From Rhizobium sp. ACO-34A (GTDB lineage: Bacteria; Pseudomonadota; Alphaproteobacteria; Rhizobiales; Rhizobiaceae), in assembly GCA_002600635.1 (NCBI GenBank), contig CP021371.1, positions 4,362,001-4,426,000 of the forward strand: a stretch of DNA of 64,000 bases, in the 5' to 3' direction. The position numbers and the translations under genes were made by a program. Positions 19,034 through 27,184 of this stretch are shown here, piece after piece (position 1 is the first letter of the stretch; each line of letters begins with the position of its first letter). The notes under the pieces are model-generated. The model saw only the letters and a program-made list of their open reading frames with translations, made no database searches and was not told where the DNA came from.

Positions 19034-20152
19034 TCAGAAGGTCGGCCGCGGCTTCGGGATCGGCACGTTGGCGATTTCCGCAACGGCAGAGCCCGCAGGC
19101 GTCTTGGACGGAGCTTCGGTGCCGGGAATGAGACCCGCGTAAACGGTCCGCGGAGGACGGCCCATTTCATGGATGTAGGGCGAGCGCAGCTTCATGCGCC
19201 CGTCCTCGTCACGGCCTTCGCTACGCTCGACCCGAGCCTTCGGATTGCAGACTTCGGCGCTGATGTCGGTCACTCCGGCCGATGCATCACCATACGGCTG
19301 CAAGGTATCGAGACGCGGGCCGGAACTGCCCGATGTCGTCAACGCCTTCTGCAGCAATTCGGCGGAAACGTCGGCGCGCCCGCCGAGGCTGTCGGCACCG
19401 AGCACGACGGAAACGACGGTCCGGCCGTTACGGGTGGCCGATGAAACCTGATTGAACCCGGAAGCACAGATGTAGCCGGTCTTCATTCCGTCCGCGCCAT
19501 CGAAACGGCCGATCAGCAGGTTGTAGTTGGGAATGTCCTTCTTGCCGGTATTGATGCCTTCCAGCGAGAAATAGCCGGCATATTCCGGAAACTGCCGCCG
19601 CAGGGCGACCGCGAGGATCGCAAGGTCACGCGCCGTCGTGTACTGGCCCTTGCCCGGCAGACCGTTGGGATTGATGAAATGCGAGGAGGTCATGCCGAGG
19701 CTCAGCGCATCCGCGTTCATGCGCGCGACAAAGCCGTCGAGCGACCCGCCAACCCGCTCGCCGATGGCGACGGCGATGTCATTGGCCGACTTGACCAGCA
19801 TGATCTTCAGCGCGCTGTCGAGCGTCAGTTGGGCACCCGGCTTGTAATACATCTTGCTCGCCGGTTGATCGGCGGCAACCTTGCTCATCGTCACGACGCT
19901 TTCCAGGGAGACCTCGCCGGCGCGAATCGCCTTGAAGGTCGAATAAGCGGTCATCATCTTGGTGAGCGAAGCGGGATACCATTTGCGGAACGCATCCTCA
20001 TGCTCGATCACCCGGCCGGTGGCGACATCGACCACCATCGTCGGATTGGCATGGGAGAGCGTCGGAAACGCCACGGTCAGCGCACAGAAAAAAGCTGCCA
20101 GCTTACGACCGCTGAACTGGGTTTTCTGCACAGTGGAATACTTCGTCGACAC
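19034..20152 (-). CDS. D-alanyl-D-alanine carboxypeptidase (class C PBP type)
   Basis: A 372-residue exported serine peptidase that trims peptidoglycan pentapeptides. It has a signal peptide (LAAFFCALTVAFPTLSHA) and the three active-site motifs: SLTK near residue 62, SAN near residue 123 and KTG near residue 224. The GTG at 20152 follows a GAGGA element by six bases and is preferred to the ATG at 20194. The C-terminal tail is Pro-rich and lacks an obvious amphipathic anchor. Confidence 0.88.
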   Translation of the reverse strand: MSTKYSTVQKTQFSGRKLAAFFCALTVAFPTLSHANPTMVVDVATGRVIEHEDAFRKWYPASLTKMMTAYSTFKAIRAGEVSLESVVTMSKVAADQPASKMYYKPGAQLTLDSALKIMLVKSANDIAVAIGERVGGSLDGFVARMNADALSLGMTSSHFINPNGLPGKGQYTTARDLAILAVALRRQFPEYAGYFSLEGINTGKKDIPNYNLLIGRFDGADGMKTGYICASGFNQVSSATRNGRTVVSVVLGADSLGGRADVSAELLQKALTTSGSSGPRLDTLQPYGDASAGVTDISAEVCNPKARVERSEGRDEDGRMKLRSPYIHEMGRPPRTVYAGLIPGTEAPSKTPAGSAVAEIANVPIPKPRPTF

Positions 20153-20309
20153 GATCAGTCCTCTTCGGATGCGGATGAGTCTCGCAAACGGCAATTATTT
20201 GCCCTATGACTTCAAGCAATGGCAAAGCCCATTGAATACGTCAATCTTGAGGCGCACATTCCCGCGCCTGACCAAGCAATACTCTGAAATCGTCGAGCAG
20301 GAAAGCAAC

Positions 20310-21473
20310 ATGCCGATATTGAACCGCGCTGCCGAACTCCAGGCGGAGGTCAGCGAATGGCGTCGCCATCTTCATGCCAATCCGGAAATTCTCTACGATG
20401 TCGAGAACACTGCGGCCTTCGTCGCGGAAAAGCTCAGGGAATTCGGGGTCGACGAAATCGTAACCGGGCTGGGCAGAACAGGCGTTGTGGGCGTCATCAA
20501 GGGCCGCGGTGAAAGCAACCGCTCCATCGGCCTGCGCGCCGACATGGATGCGTTGCCGATCGAGGAGATCAGCGGCAAGCCCTGGGCATCGAAGTTCGCG
20601 GGCAAGATGCATGCCTGCGGTCATGACGGCCACACGGCCATGCTGCTGGGTGCGGCAAAATATCTCGCCGAAACCCGCAATTTCAACGGCCGGATCATCG
20701 TCATCTTCCAGCCGGCGGAAGAAGGCGGCGCAGGTGCGCTCGCCATGGTCCAGGACGGGCTGATGGAACGTTTCGGCATCGAGGAAGTCTACGGCATGCA
20801 TAACATGCCGGGCCAGCCGGTCGGTACCTTCTCGATCCGCAAGGGCGGCATCATGGCCGCCCCGGACAAGTTCTTCATCACCATCAAGGGCCGCGGCGGC
20901 CACGCGGCCGAACCGCATAACACGGTGGACCCGATCACCATCGGCGCCCAGATCGTCACCAACCTGCAACTGATCACCGCGCGCAACGCCAACCCCATCC
21001 GTTCCGTCGTGGTTTCCGTCACCCGCTTCAACGCCGGCACGACCCACAACATCATCCCGGAAGAGGCTTCGCTGACCGGCACCGTCCGTTCGCTCGATGA
21101 GGCCGTCCGCGACCTCGCCGAAAAGCGCATCCATGAAATTGCCCAGGGCCTTGCCGCCGCCAACGGCGCGGAAGCGGAAGTCGTCTACGAACGCGCCTGC
21201 CCGGTCACCGTCAACCATCCGCAAGAGACCGAACATGCCGCACGCGCGGCCATGGATATCGCCGGCAAGGACAAGGTCAATACCGAGGTCGACCCCTCGA
21301 TGGCCGGCGAGGATTTCGCATTCATGCTGCAGTCGAGACCCGGTGCCTACATCATGATCGGCCACGGCGACACCCCCGGCCTGCATAACCCGGCCTACGA
21401 CTTCAACGACGAGGTTCTGGCCTACGGCATATCCTATTGGGTCAAGCTCGCCGAGCAGCGGCTGACCGACTGA
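20310..21473 (+). CDS. M20-family amidohydrolase (hippurate hydrolase type)
   Basis: A 387-residue zinc peptidase-like enzyme. Metal ligands and motifs are LRADMDALPIEE, MHACGHDGHTAML near residue 105, QPAEEGGAGA near residue 137, and GEDFAFML near the C-terminus. Relatives hydrolyse N-acyl amino acids such as hippurate or N-acetyl-amino acids. The start at 20310 (MPILNRAAELQAEV) is chosen because the open frame further upstream overlaps the divergent carboxypeptidase gene. It is the last host gene before the island. Confidence 0.88.
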   Translation: MPILNRAAELQAEVSEWRRHLHANPEILYDVENTAAFVAEKLREFGVDEIVTGLGRTGVVGVIKGRGESNRSIGLRADMDALPIEEISGKPWASKFAGKMHACGHDGHTAMLLGAAKYLAETRNFNGRIIVIFQPAEEGGAGALAMVQDGLMERFGIEEVYGMHNMPGQPVGTFSIRKGGIMAAPDKFFITIKGRGGHAAEPHNTVDPITIGAQIVTNLQLITARNANPIRSVVVSVTRFNAGTTHNIIPEEASLTGTVRSLDEAVRDLAEKRIHEIAQGLAAANGAEAEVVYERACPVTVNHPQETEHAARAAMDIAGKDKVNTEVDPSMAGEDFAFMLQSRPGAYIMIGHGDTPGLHNPAYDFNDEVLAYGISYWVKLAEQRLTD

Positions 21474-21537
21474 AGCCGCACCGCCTCCGGAAAAGGGCTT
21501 GGCTTCCCGCCCGGCCTTTTGTATGGATGCGTCAAGT

Positions 21538-21563
21538 GGTCCCGTAGCTCAGCAGGATAGAGC
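21538..21563 (+). pseudogene. 5' half of a host tRNA-Arg(CCU) cut by the island
   Basis: GGTCCCG TA GCTC AGCAGGATA GAGC is the acceptor 5' strand and D arm of a tRNA. No matching 3' part follows here. The missing part is at 47,230-47,284: its CGGGATC pairs with GGTCCCG over all seven acceptor positions (one G-U pair). The two pieces form a complete tRNA of normal arm lengths, so this is the left edge of the island insertion. Confidence 0.85.
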
Positions 21564-21566
21564 GCC
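21560..21566 (+). other. Left attachment core (attL) GAGCGCC
   Basis: The seven-base GAGC(G/A)CC is present at both junctions (here GAGCGCC, and GAGCACC at 47,230-47,236) and sits at the end of the D stem of the split tRNA. It is the likely crossover region of the tyrosine recombinases. The exact exchange point is inferred. Confidence 0.55.
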
Positions 21567-21568
21567 TT

Positions 21569-21641
21569 TAGGGGCAAAAAACTTACCGATTGGCACATAG
21601 CCATTGGGAAACCTAGGTTCAGGTGGTCGGTAAACTTACCG
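21569..21641. repeat. Left terminal repeats of the island
   Basis: TAGGGGC at 21,569-21,575 is followed by TTACCG at 21,583-21,588, CGGTAA at 21,628-21,633 and TTACCG at 21,636-21,641. The last two form a palindrome with a two-base spacer. The right end carries the same elements in opposite orientation, so these are candidate recombinase-binding sites. Confidence 0.65.
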
Positions 21642-21704
21642 GTTCATTTGGATTGATAAATGCCGACGCTTCCGGTAGCACTGGAGGCGCGAATACAGGA
21701 GAAT

Positions 21705-21999
21705 GTCCACGTAGCTCAGCAGGATAGAGCACAGGATTCCTCAATTGGGGGTTGTACTGGGAAACCTATACAATCAAACTGCTCAAAGTCGGGGGACGCT
21801 TCGCTGGACTTCCAGCATGCCAATCCCGAGCCAAGCCCCGGAGAAATTCGGGGAAGTGTGTAGAGACTGGACGGGCAGCACCTAACGGCTTCAGGCCCAT
21901 GGTGAAGGGACAGTCCAGACCACGAACGCGGAAGCGGCGGCGAAAGCCGAAGTGGTATGAATCCTGGGGTCGGAGGTTCGAATCCTCTCGTGGACACCA
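21705..21999 (+). tRNA. tRNA-Arg(CCU) interrupted by a group I intron
   Basis: Exon 1 (21,705-21,741) is GTCCACG TA GCTC AGCAGGATA GAGC A CAGGA TTCCT; exon 2 (21,960-21,999) continues AA TCCTG GGGTC and the T arm GGAGG TTCGAAT CCTCT, then CGTGGAC A CCA. Joined, they give a perfect cloverleaf with a seven-base loop TTCCTAA and anticodon CCU, and an encoded CCA. It decodes AGG. It lies inside the island, 138 bases from the left core, and differs in most arms from the disrupted host tRNA, so it is a separate gene rather than a copy. Confidence 0.92.
21742..21959 (+). ncRNA. Group I self-splicing intron in the tRNA-Arg(CCU) anticodon loop
   Basis: 218 nt inserted directly after the third anticodon base. 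The 5' exon ends in U and the intron ends in G, the group I rule. The guide sequence GGGGGTT (from 21,747) can pair with exon GATTCCT to form P1 with a U-G pair at the splice site. Conserved core pieces are seen: GAGACTGGACGGGCAGC with ACCTAA, then GGGACAGTCCAGACC, whose CTGGAC/GTCCAG parts can form P7. No open frame for a homing endonuclease fits inside. Introns at this position are known in Agrobacterium and related bacteria. Confidence 0.9.
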
Positions 22000-22243
22000 T
22001 TCCTGGAATATGGTCGGCGCCATACGCGTTGCCGCCTAGTCATACCGTCTAGGTCCTGAAAGCGCAGGCCTTGCAGATTCTCCGCCTTATAGCTCGACCC
22101 GAATCCAAGCATATCCAGTGGCCATCCCGCGAGGGTCAGGTTTTTGCGTCAAGAATCTCTGAAAATTAATGCACAGAACATCCAGACGGTAGACACGAAC
22201 CTCGGCTTTCTGCAGACTGCAACCACAGTTTGCGAGATTTAAT

Positions 22244-23767
22244 ATGCAATTCCTTGTGTACCGTGCAACACGGCCGCCATTGCCGCGCGGTTTATCCTAC
22301 CCCTACGTTAGTCTTTTCCAGGATAACTGGGACGACTTCGGGTGGAGATGCCGCTTTATCGCTACACTTCACCGGTCGGATGACGAAGACGACGACGTGG
22401 ATCTCGGAGCGATCCGGATCGCGACGGATGGAGACGCCTTTCGCGTGCCGCAGAGGGATCTCCCAGCGGTCCTTGAAAAGCTTCCCGCTCGATCCGCTTC
22501 TCTTGGCGAGTCGATCGCATATTACCGGCGGATTGGAGACATGCCACTGCGGCTCCGCAATGCATACCTGCGAGCAGTTGCGGACATCGTGGCCAAGCCT
22601 AAGAGGCGTGATCGGATCACGAGCGAGAAGCTCTGGAACGACTCTTTTCAAAGAGAGGCCTCGTCGAGGCACGCTCTGAAACGTGGTGGCATTTATATCG
22701 GCGCCGAAGTCGAGGAGGTAGAGCCACCAGCGTTTAACTTCGCGATGCGGCTAGAGGGTGCAAGCGGATCGCATCAATTTGACATCGATTTCTCGACGCG
22801 CGATGGGCTCCCTAATCGCACGATTTTGCTTATCGGGCGCAATGGAACAGGTAAGACCCGCGCACTTTCCGCTCTAGCCGCGGCGGTGATGCCCCCGCAG
22901 GTATTCACCGAGGCGTCTCGCAAAGGGATGCCCAGCTCTGTGGTGAGCCCACCCCCGGAAGTGAGCCGAGTCATTACAATCTCCTACAATGCGTTCGATG
23001 AATTCCCCTTGCCGGCGGAACCCTCGCGTGCCCCAAGATCAACCGGCATCGCCTACCGCTCTCGGGCTTCCTATAAATACTGCGGCCTGAGAACTCCCGA
23101 TGGTACAATCAACGTCGACGAAATTGAGAAGATGCTGGCGGAAGCGCTTGAGCCGGTTGTTCAGAGTGATCGACTTGACGTGCTGCGGCGCATACTTGCT
23201 ACCCTGCTGGATCCCGATCGAGCCGTTGATTTGACGTCGGAAGACGAGGAGCCGCGACGGCTAGCAGTCAAGGGCTTGAGCGCGGGCCAGCGACTGGTCG
23301 CGGCGATTTTCAGCAATATCGTTGGCTTTATCGAAGAAGGCTCGCTTCTACTGATCGACGAACCGGAAACCAATCTGCATCCAGGATTGCTCACGAGCGT
23401 AGTCGCCGCTCTGAACCAGACACTGAGGGAGTTCGACTCCTATGCGATTGTTGCCACTCACTCCCCCATCCTTCTCCAGCAGATACCAAGCCCCTATGTG
23501 AGGGTTTTCACTCGCGACAGCACGGATCAGCCCAAGATTAAACCACTCGGCTTCGAAAGCTTTGGGGAGGACCTCGGTGAACTTTCAAGGCGAGTGCTCG
23601 GCCTTGCAGATCCGGAGCGCGACTTCACCCACATGCTTAATGACCTGTATGAACGCCACGGAAGTGTTGAAGCTGTCCAGGAACTCTTTCCCTATCCCTT
23701 GGGAGTGCCTGCGATGGCCCACCTTTTTAGCTTGGCTACCGACGACGAAGGGGAGGCCAACGGGTGA
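22244..23767 (+). CDS. ptuA: Septu-like ATPase PtuA
   Basis: A 507-residue ATPase of the ABC/AAA_21 type. Walker A LLIGRNGTGKTRALSALA is near residue 192, an SAGQRLVAA signature-like motif near residue 347, Walker B LLLIDEPETNLHP near residue 370, and IVATHSPILLQQI is the switch histidine. In Septu, PtuA forms a ring with the HNH nuclease PtuB and restricts phage. The next gene is an HNH protein overlapping by four bases, the arrangement of Septu type I. Assignment is from domain pairing and motifs; other ATPase-HNH systems (for example Zorya-like or retron-linked) are less likely here as no third gene is present. Confidence 0.75.
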   Translation: MQFLVYRATRPPLPRGLSYPYVSLFQDNWDDFGWRCRFIATLHRSDDEDDDVDLGAIRIATDGDAFRVPQRDLPAVLEKLPARSASLGESIAYYRRIGDMPLRLRNAYLRAVADIVAKPKRRDRITSEKLWNDSFQREASSRHALKRGGIYIGAEVEEVEPPAFNFAMRLEGASGSHQFDIDFSTRDGLPNRTILLIGRNGTGKTRALSALAAAVMPPQVFTEASRKGMPSSVVSPPPEVSRVITISYNAFDEFPLPAEPSRAPRSTGIAYRSRASYKYCGLRTPDGTINVDEIEKMLAEALEPVVQSDRLDVLRRILATLLDPDRAVDLTSEDEEPRRLAVKGLSAGQRLVAAIFSNIVGFIEEGSLLLIDEPETNLHPGLLTSVVAALNQTLREFDSYAIVATHSPILLQQIPSPYVRVFTRDSTDQPKIKPLGFESFGEDLGELSRRVLGLADPERDFTHMLNDLYERHGSVEAVQELFPYPLGVPAMAHLFSLATDDEGEANG

Positions 23768-24585
23768 GGCGGATCGGCCCCTATACCGCTGCTAGCGTCG
23801 CTTCATTCGATACGATGCTTGGCGACCTTCAACCTGATCTTCAAGCAGTGCTAGGAAAGATCAAGGCCAAGGTCGGGACAGCCTGTAGCGATTACGACGT
23901 CTTGTCCCCCGAGGTGCACACCCGCGCGGCTATCGCGGTTACGAAGCGTCAGCGCAAAAACCTGATCGAATCCTATGATCGGAGGCCGGTTGCAATCAAA
24001 CGTCGGCTGGCGTCCATGCGCGATACGCTCGCTCCGGAAAACGCAGACCTATGTCCTTACTGCTCACTTGATACCAATCCAGATCTTGACCACTTCCTTC
24101 CCAAGGCGGTCTTTCCGGAATTCTCACTCCATGGGACCAATCTCGTTCCGATCTGTACGCCCTGCAATAGGAAGAAGCTGAATTCATTCGCGACCGCCAC
24201 CGGCGACCGGATGTTTTTGCACCCGAGCCATGAACCCTCGGTCGACACGCCTGTTCTCCGAGCCTCGCTGGGGTTTCCCGGAGGGCAAGGGTTGACAGTG
24301 ACTTATGACCTCATGAACCCTGGGATGCCGGGTACTGAGTGGGGGATTGTTGAAAGACATTTCGGACGTCTTAACTTGGCGGACCGTTATGCACGGCGAG
24401 CAGCGAGTTATCTCGCTGCATTTAAGAAGAACGTGACCGGCATGGACTGGCAAGTCGTCGACAAAACACTGGAAGATGCGCGTAGTAGCTCAACGTTTGG
24501 CGAACCTACGAACGGCTGGAGGCCTGCTCTGTTCCGAGCAGTTCCAGCCGTGAAAGTGCATCTTTTAGCCTGGCTAACCAGTTAG
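23764..24585 (+). CDS. ptuB: Septu-like HNH endonuclease PtuB
   Basis: A 273-residue protein with an HNH domain in the middle: LCPYC near residue 97, DLDHFLPKAVFPEFS with the catalytic His near residue 110, then NLVPICTPCNRKK. The two CxxC pairs form the zinc site. The start is a GTG at 23,764 overlapping the ptuA stop (GTGA). It is probably the effector that cuts nucleic acid when PtuA senses infection. The C-terminal 120 residues are of unknown role. Confidence 0.75.
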   Translation: MRRIGPYTAASVASFDTMLGDLQPDLQAVLGKIKAKVGTACSDYDVLSPEVHTRAAIAVTKRQRKNLIESYDRRPVAIKRRLASMRDTLAPENADLCPYCSLDTNPDLDHFLPKAVFPEFSLHGTNLVPICTPCNRKKLNSFATATGDRMFLHPSHEPSVDTPVLRASLGFPGGQGLTVTYDLMNPGMPGTEWGIVERHFGRLNLADRYARRAASYLAAFKKNVTGMDWQVVDKTLEDARSSSTFGEPTNGWRPALFRAVPAVKVHLLAWLTS

Positions 24586-24802
24586 TGAAATGGCGCCCCT
24601 CATGGTCAACGGCTCGCCGACATATAGACCCCTCGCACAAGCCAGTTGCTTCTCGATGCGGACTGTTGTTTCTGTCCTCTGTTCTGCACTGGGTAGCACG
24701 CAGTCCTCAATTGATGAAGCATGAACTCCCATCTATAAGTATTTCTGTTTGAAATCTTGATTCGCTTTCACGTGCATTCGCACGGTTCTTCAGGAGCAAG
24801 AC

Positions 24803-25318
24803 TTGGCGAAGCGCAAGACGATCGAAGAGGAAGCGAGCGCGTTACTCTCGCGGATCGGCTTCGATTCGACTGGCCCGGTAGATCCCGTCGCCGTTGCGAA
24901 CGAACTCGGACTTAAGGTCTACAATGCTACCTTCGACGACGAAGGAATTCATGGACTGATCGCAAAGCGGCCGTCCAACACCAGCATATACGTCAATGTC
25001 AACGACCGGCCTGTTCGGAAGCGGTTCACAGTCGCTCACGAACTGGGCCACTTTGTCCTTCATCTCGCTGCAGGTGAAGGAGAATTCATCGATACCCAGG
25101 ACAATTTCCGCACCATACAGGATCCAGACACTCCTTGGGACGATGTCCGCCGTGCCGAATGGGAAGCCAACGTCTTCGCGGCCGCGCTCCTGATGCCCAA
25201 GGAGGCCGTCGTTCGGGCGTGGAAAGAGATCGCCGATCCGGAGGGAATGGCCGCATTCTTCCAAGTATCCCAGCAGGCGATGACGTTCCGGCTCGATAGT
25301 CTGGGACTTCTTGAATGA
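24803..25318 (+). CDS. ImmA/IrrE-family metallopeptidase
   Basis: A 171-residue zinc peptidase. The HExxH motif lies in FTVAHELGHFVLHL near residue 80, and EWEANVFAAALLMP near residue 120 supplies the downstream acidic ligand, both typical of ImmA/IrrE. Family members cleave repressors or other regulators in response to stress or mobile-element signals. The TTG start at 24,803 follows an AGGAG element. It is the first of four genes joined by ATGA overlaps; no XRE-type HTH domain is fused, unlike many relatives. Confidence 0.85.
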   Translation: MAKRKTIEEEASALLSRIGFDSTGPVDPVAVANELGLKVYNATFDDEGIHGLIAKRPSNTSIYVNVNDRPVRKRFTVAHELGHFVLHLAAGEGEFIDTQDNFRTIQDPDTPWDDVRRAEWEANVFAAALLMPKEAVVRAWKEIADPEGMAAFFQVSQQAMTFRLDSLGLLE

Positions 25319-25740
25319 GCGAAACGGACCTCGCCCCCAAGCCGAAATCGGTCGTCGATGTTTTGGGCGAGGTCAAGCCGCAGGACGGCTCGTCATGGGA
25401 GCCGAACAATTTCGCCGAATGGGAAGCCCGCGAGCGGCTCCAAGCATATCTTCGCGTGTGGTCGCACCAGACGGATGACGAACGCAAGATGCGGTCGCTC
25501 TATGCAAAGATGATCTTCTCGTTGATCTGCGCCGAAGTCGCATTTGCATTTCTGCTCATGGTGCTCGTCGGAGCCGAAATCCTCCACTTCGACGTAACCC
25601 TGCTCAAGGTGCTGTTTCCCAGCGTCCTGGCACAGGTGTTCGGCCTCGGCTACCTGGTTACTCGATATCTCTTCGGCAAGCAGCTCTCGGTGCCGATCTC
25701 CGAAATTCCGCAGCGAAAGAAATCATCGAGGAGTCCATGA
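25315..25740 (+). CDS. Two-TM membrane protein of unknown function
   Basis: A 141-residue protein with a soluble N-terminal half (residues 1-62), two hydrophobic helices (about 63-90 and 98-122, around SLICAEVAFAFLLMVLV and VLAQVFGLGYLVTRYLF) and a short basic tail. No known domain is recognised. Start and stop overlap the neighbours by four bases on both sides, so it is a fixed part of this operon and may bring the system to the membrane. Confidence 0.7.
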   Translation: MSETDLAPKPKSVVDVLGEVKPQDGSSWEPNNFAEWEARERLQAYLRVWSHQTDDERKMRSLYAKMIFSLICAEVAFAFLLMVLVGAEILHFDVTLLKVLFPSVLAQVFGLGYLVTRYLFGKQLSVPISEIPQRKKSSRSP

Positions 25741-26621
25741 GCGAGAACGACGAGCGCAAGAAGAACGGGAACGGGCGGAATGGCCAGCCGAGGCGCAGGG
25801 CTCTCGACCTGCGCTTGGCACTCAACGCGCTATCAGACGTCGTCCAGAATCGTCCCCCGCCGATCCGCGAATTCGACCAGATATACATGAAGGTCGGCGA
25901 CATGGTCGTATATGCCGAATACCTCTGCCGCAAGCTCGACGGCCGTTCGCTAGTCTTCGTAGGCGACGGCGACGCCATCGGATTATCCATCGCCCACCTG
26001 ATGAACGAGGGGATTCTTGACTACGGTCCGAGCAGGCTTCTGCTACTCGACTTCGACGAGCGAATGGTAAACTCGGTAAACCGGTTCGCGCAGGACAACG
26101 AATTCTCTCAACAGATGGAAGCGAGGCTCTATAACGTCGCGGATGCCTTGGATTCTACCCTTCTCGAATCTTTCGATGCCTTTCACATCAACCCACCGTG
26201 GGGCCAGTACAACGACGGCAAGAGCGTTGTCTCCTTCCTTCACCGCGGCGCCCAGCTTCTCAAAGATCAGGGTCTGGGCGTCGTCGCCATCGCCGATGAC
26301 GACACGAAGACATGGCCGGGTCTGGTGCTGCGAATGACCCAAAAAGCGGCGATCGAGCTCGGCATGGCTGTAGTGGAAATGCAGCCGCACATGCATACCT
26401 ACCATCTCGAAGATGCGCCTGAACTGGCATCCTGCGCGATGATCTTCCGGAAGGTGGAGAGATTCGAACTGAAGAACGAGCCACTGACGACCGAGGAAAA
26501 GAAGGACTTTTATGGTCGCGACCAGCACCTTGAGGCTCGGTATGTGCGAGAAATCGAGCGCATCGGTCGCAGCATGGCGGATCCACGGGACTATAAGATC
26601 GAAAGGGAGATCGCGGAATGA
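25737..26621 (+). CDS. BpsA-like methyltransferase-fold protein
   Basis: A 294-residue Rossmann-fold protein resembling the branched-chain polyamine synthase (BpsA/DUF43) family: LVFVGDGDAIGLSIAHL near residue 78 (SAM-binding loop position), LLLLDFDERMVNSVNRF near residue 103, and FDAFHINPPWGQYNDGKS near residue 145. In BpsA enzymes the last motif is normally DPP; here it is NPPW, the form used by exocyclic amino methyltransferases acting on adenine. The reaction cannot be told from sequence. Third gene of the overlapping operon. Confidence 0.65.
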   Translation: MSENDERKKNGNGRNGQPRRRALDLRLALNALSDVVQNRPPPIREFDQIYMKVGDMVVYAEYLCRKLDGRSLVFVGDGDAIGLSIAHLMNEGILDYGPSRLLLLDFDERMVNSVNRFAQDNEFSQQMEARLYNVADALDSTLLESFDAFHINPPWGQYNDGKSVVSFLHRGAQLLKDQGLGVVAIADDDTKTWPGLVLRMTQKAAIELGMAVVEMQPHMHTYHLEDAPELASCAMIFRKVERFELKNEPLTTEEKKDFYGRDQHLEARYVREIERIGRSMADPRDYKIEREIAE

Positions 26622-27184
26622 ACGGGATGGAGTCGATCGTATTCATGAAGGTCGGAATGCATGCGTCTGAATCCTTTGAGGATATCCTGGTGCGGAAGAA
26701 CAAGGAGTTTGATCGCGCCGGAATGAGCTTCTGGGGATACGGCGGCGGCACGATGCACCCAATCTCGAAGCTGCAGCCCTTTGCAAAGTTCAGAGTTCAG
26801 CAGGGCCGCGACGTCCGGCTCATCATGGAGGTGATCAAGTCGAACCACTCTATGTCGGCGATTGCCGACGAGTATTCCGAAGACGGCGAGAACTGGAAGC
26901 CGATACCGGAAGGCATCGAGGTCCGTGGTTCGAAGTATGCTGTCGTCCTTAACGAGATTGTTCCAGGCGATCTCCAGGTTGACCTTACGCGCTATGTCGT
27001 GGGTATCGGCCCGAGCGAGGGTAAAAACGCCGGCGGCTATATCAAGGGTCGAGTAGACAAGGGCCTTCTCGATTATGTCGGTCCGGCGAACGAAGTCTCG
27101 CCGCGTATTGTGAAGTCGACCTACTCCGCGAAGCTCGCGCAGCCTTTCGGCGTCCTGCTCAGAGGAGAACGGCCGGCTCGTTGA
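26618..27184 (+). CDS. FWGYGG-motif protein of unknown function
   Basis: A 188-residue soluble protein that I do not recognise. Visible features are EDILVRKNKEFDRAGMSFWG followed by YGGGTMHP (residues 20-48) and a later KYAVVLNE with EGKNAGGY. The same pattern occurs in the product of the convergent gene at 27,159-27,923, so both seem to belong to one family. It is the last gene of the ImmA operon, again with a four-base overlap, and its 3' end overlaps that of the convergent gene by 26 bases. Confidence 0.7.
   Translation: MNGMESIVFMKVGMHASESFEDILVRKNKEFDRAGMSFWGYGGGTMHPISKLQPFAKFRVQQGRDVRLIMEVIKSNHSMSAIADEYSEDGENWKPIPEGIEVRGSKYAVVLNEIVPGDLQVDLTRYVVGIGPSEGKNAGGYIKGRVDKGLLDYVGPANEVSPRIVKSTYSAKLAQPFGVLLRGERPAR

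Noticed and set aside
21564..21704. A second intron or tRNA after the 5' tRNA half
   Set aside because: No sequence here can close the acceptor stem or form the T arm; the matching half is at 47,230. The stretch is better explained as the island end with its repeats.
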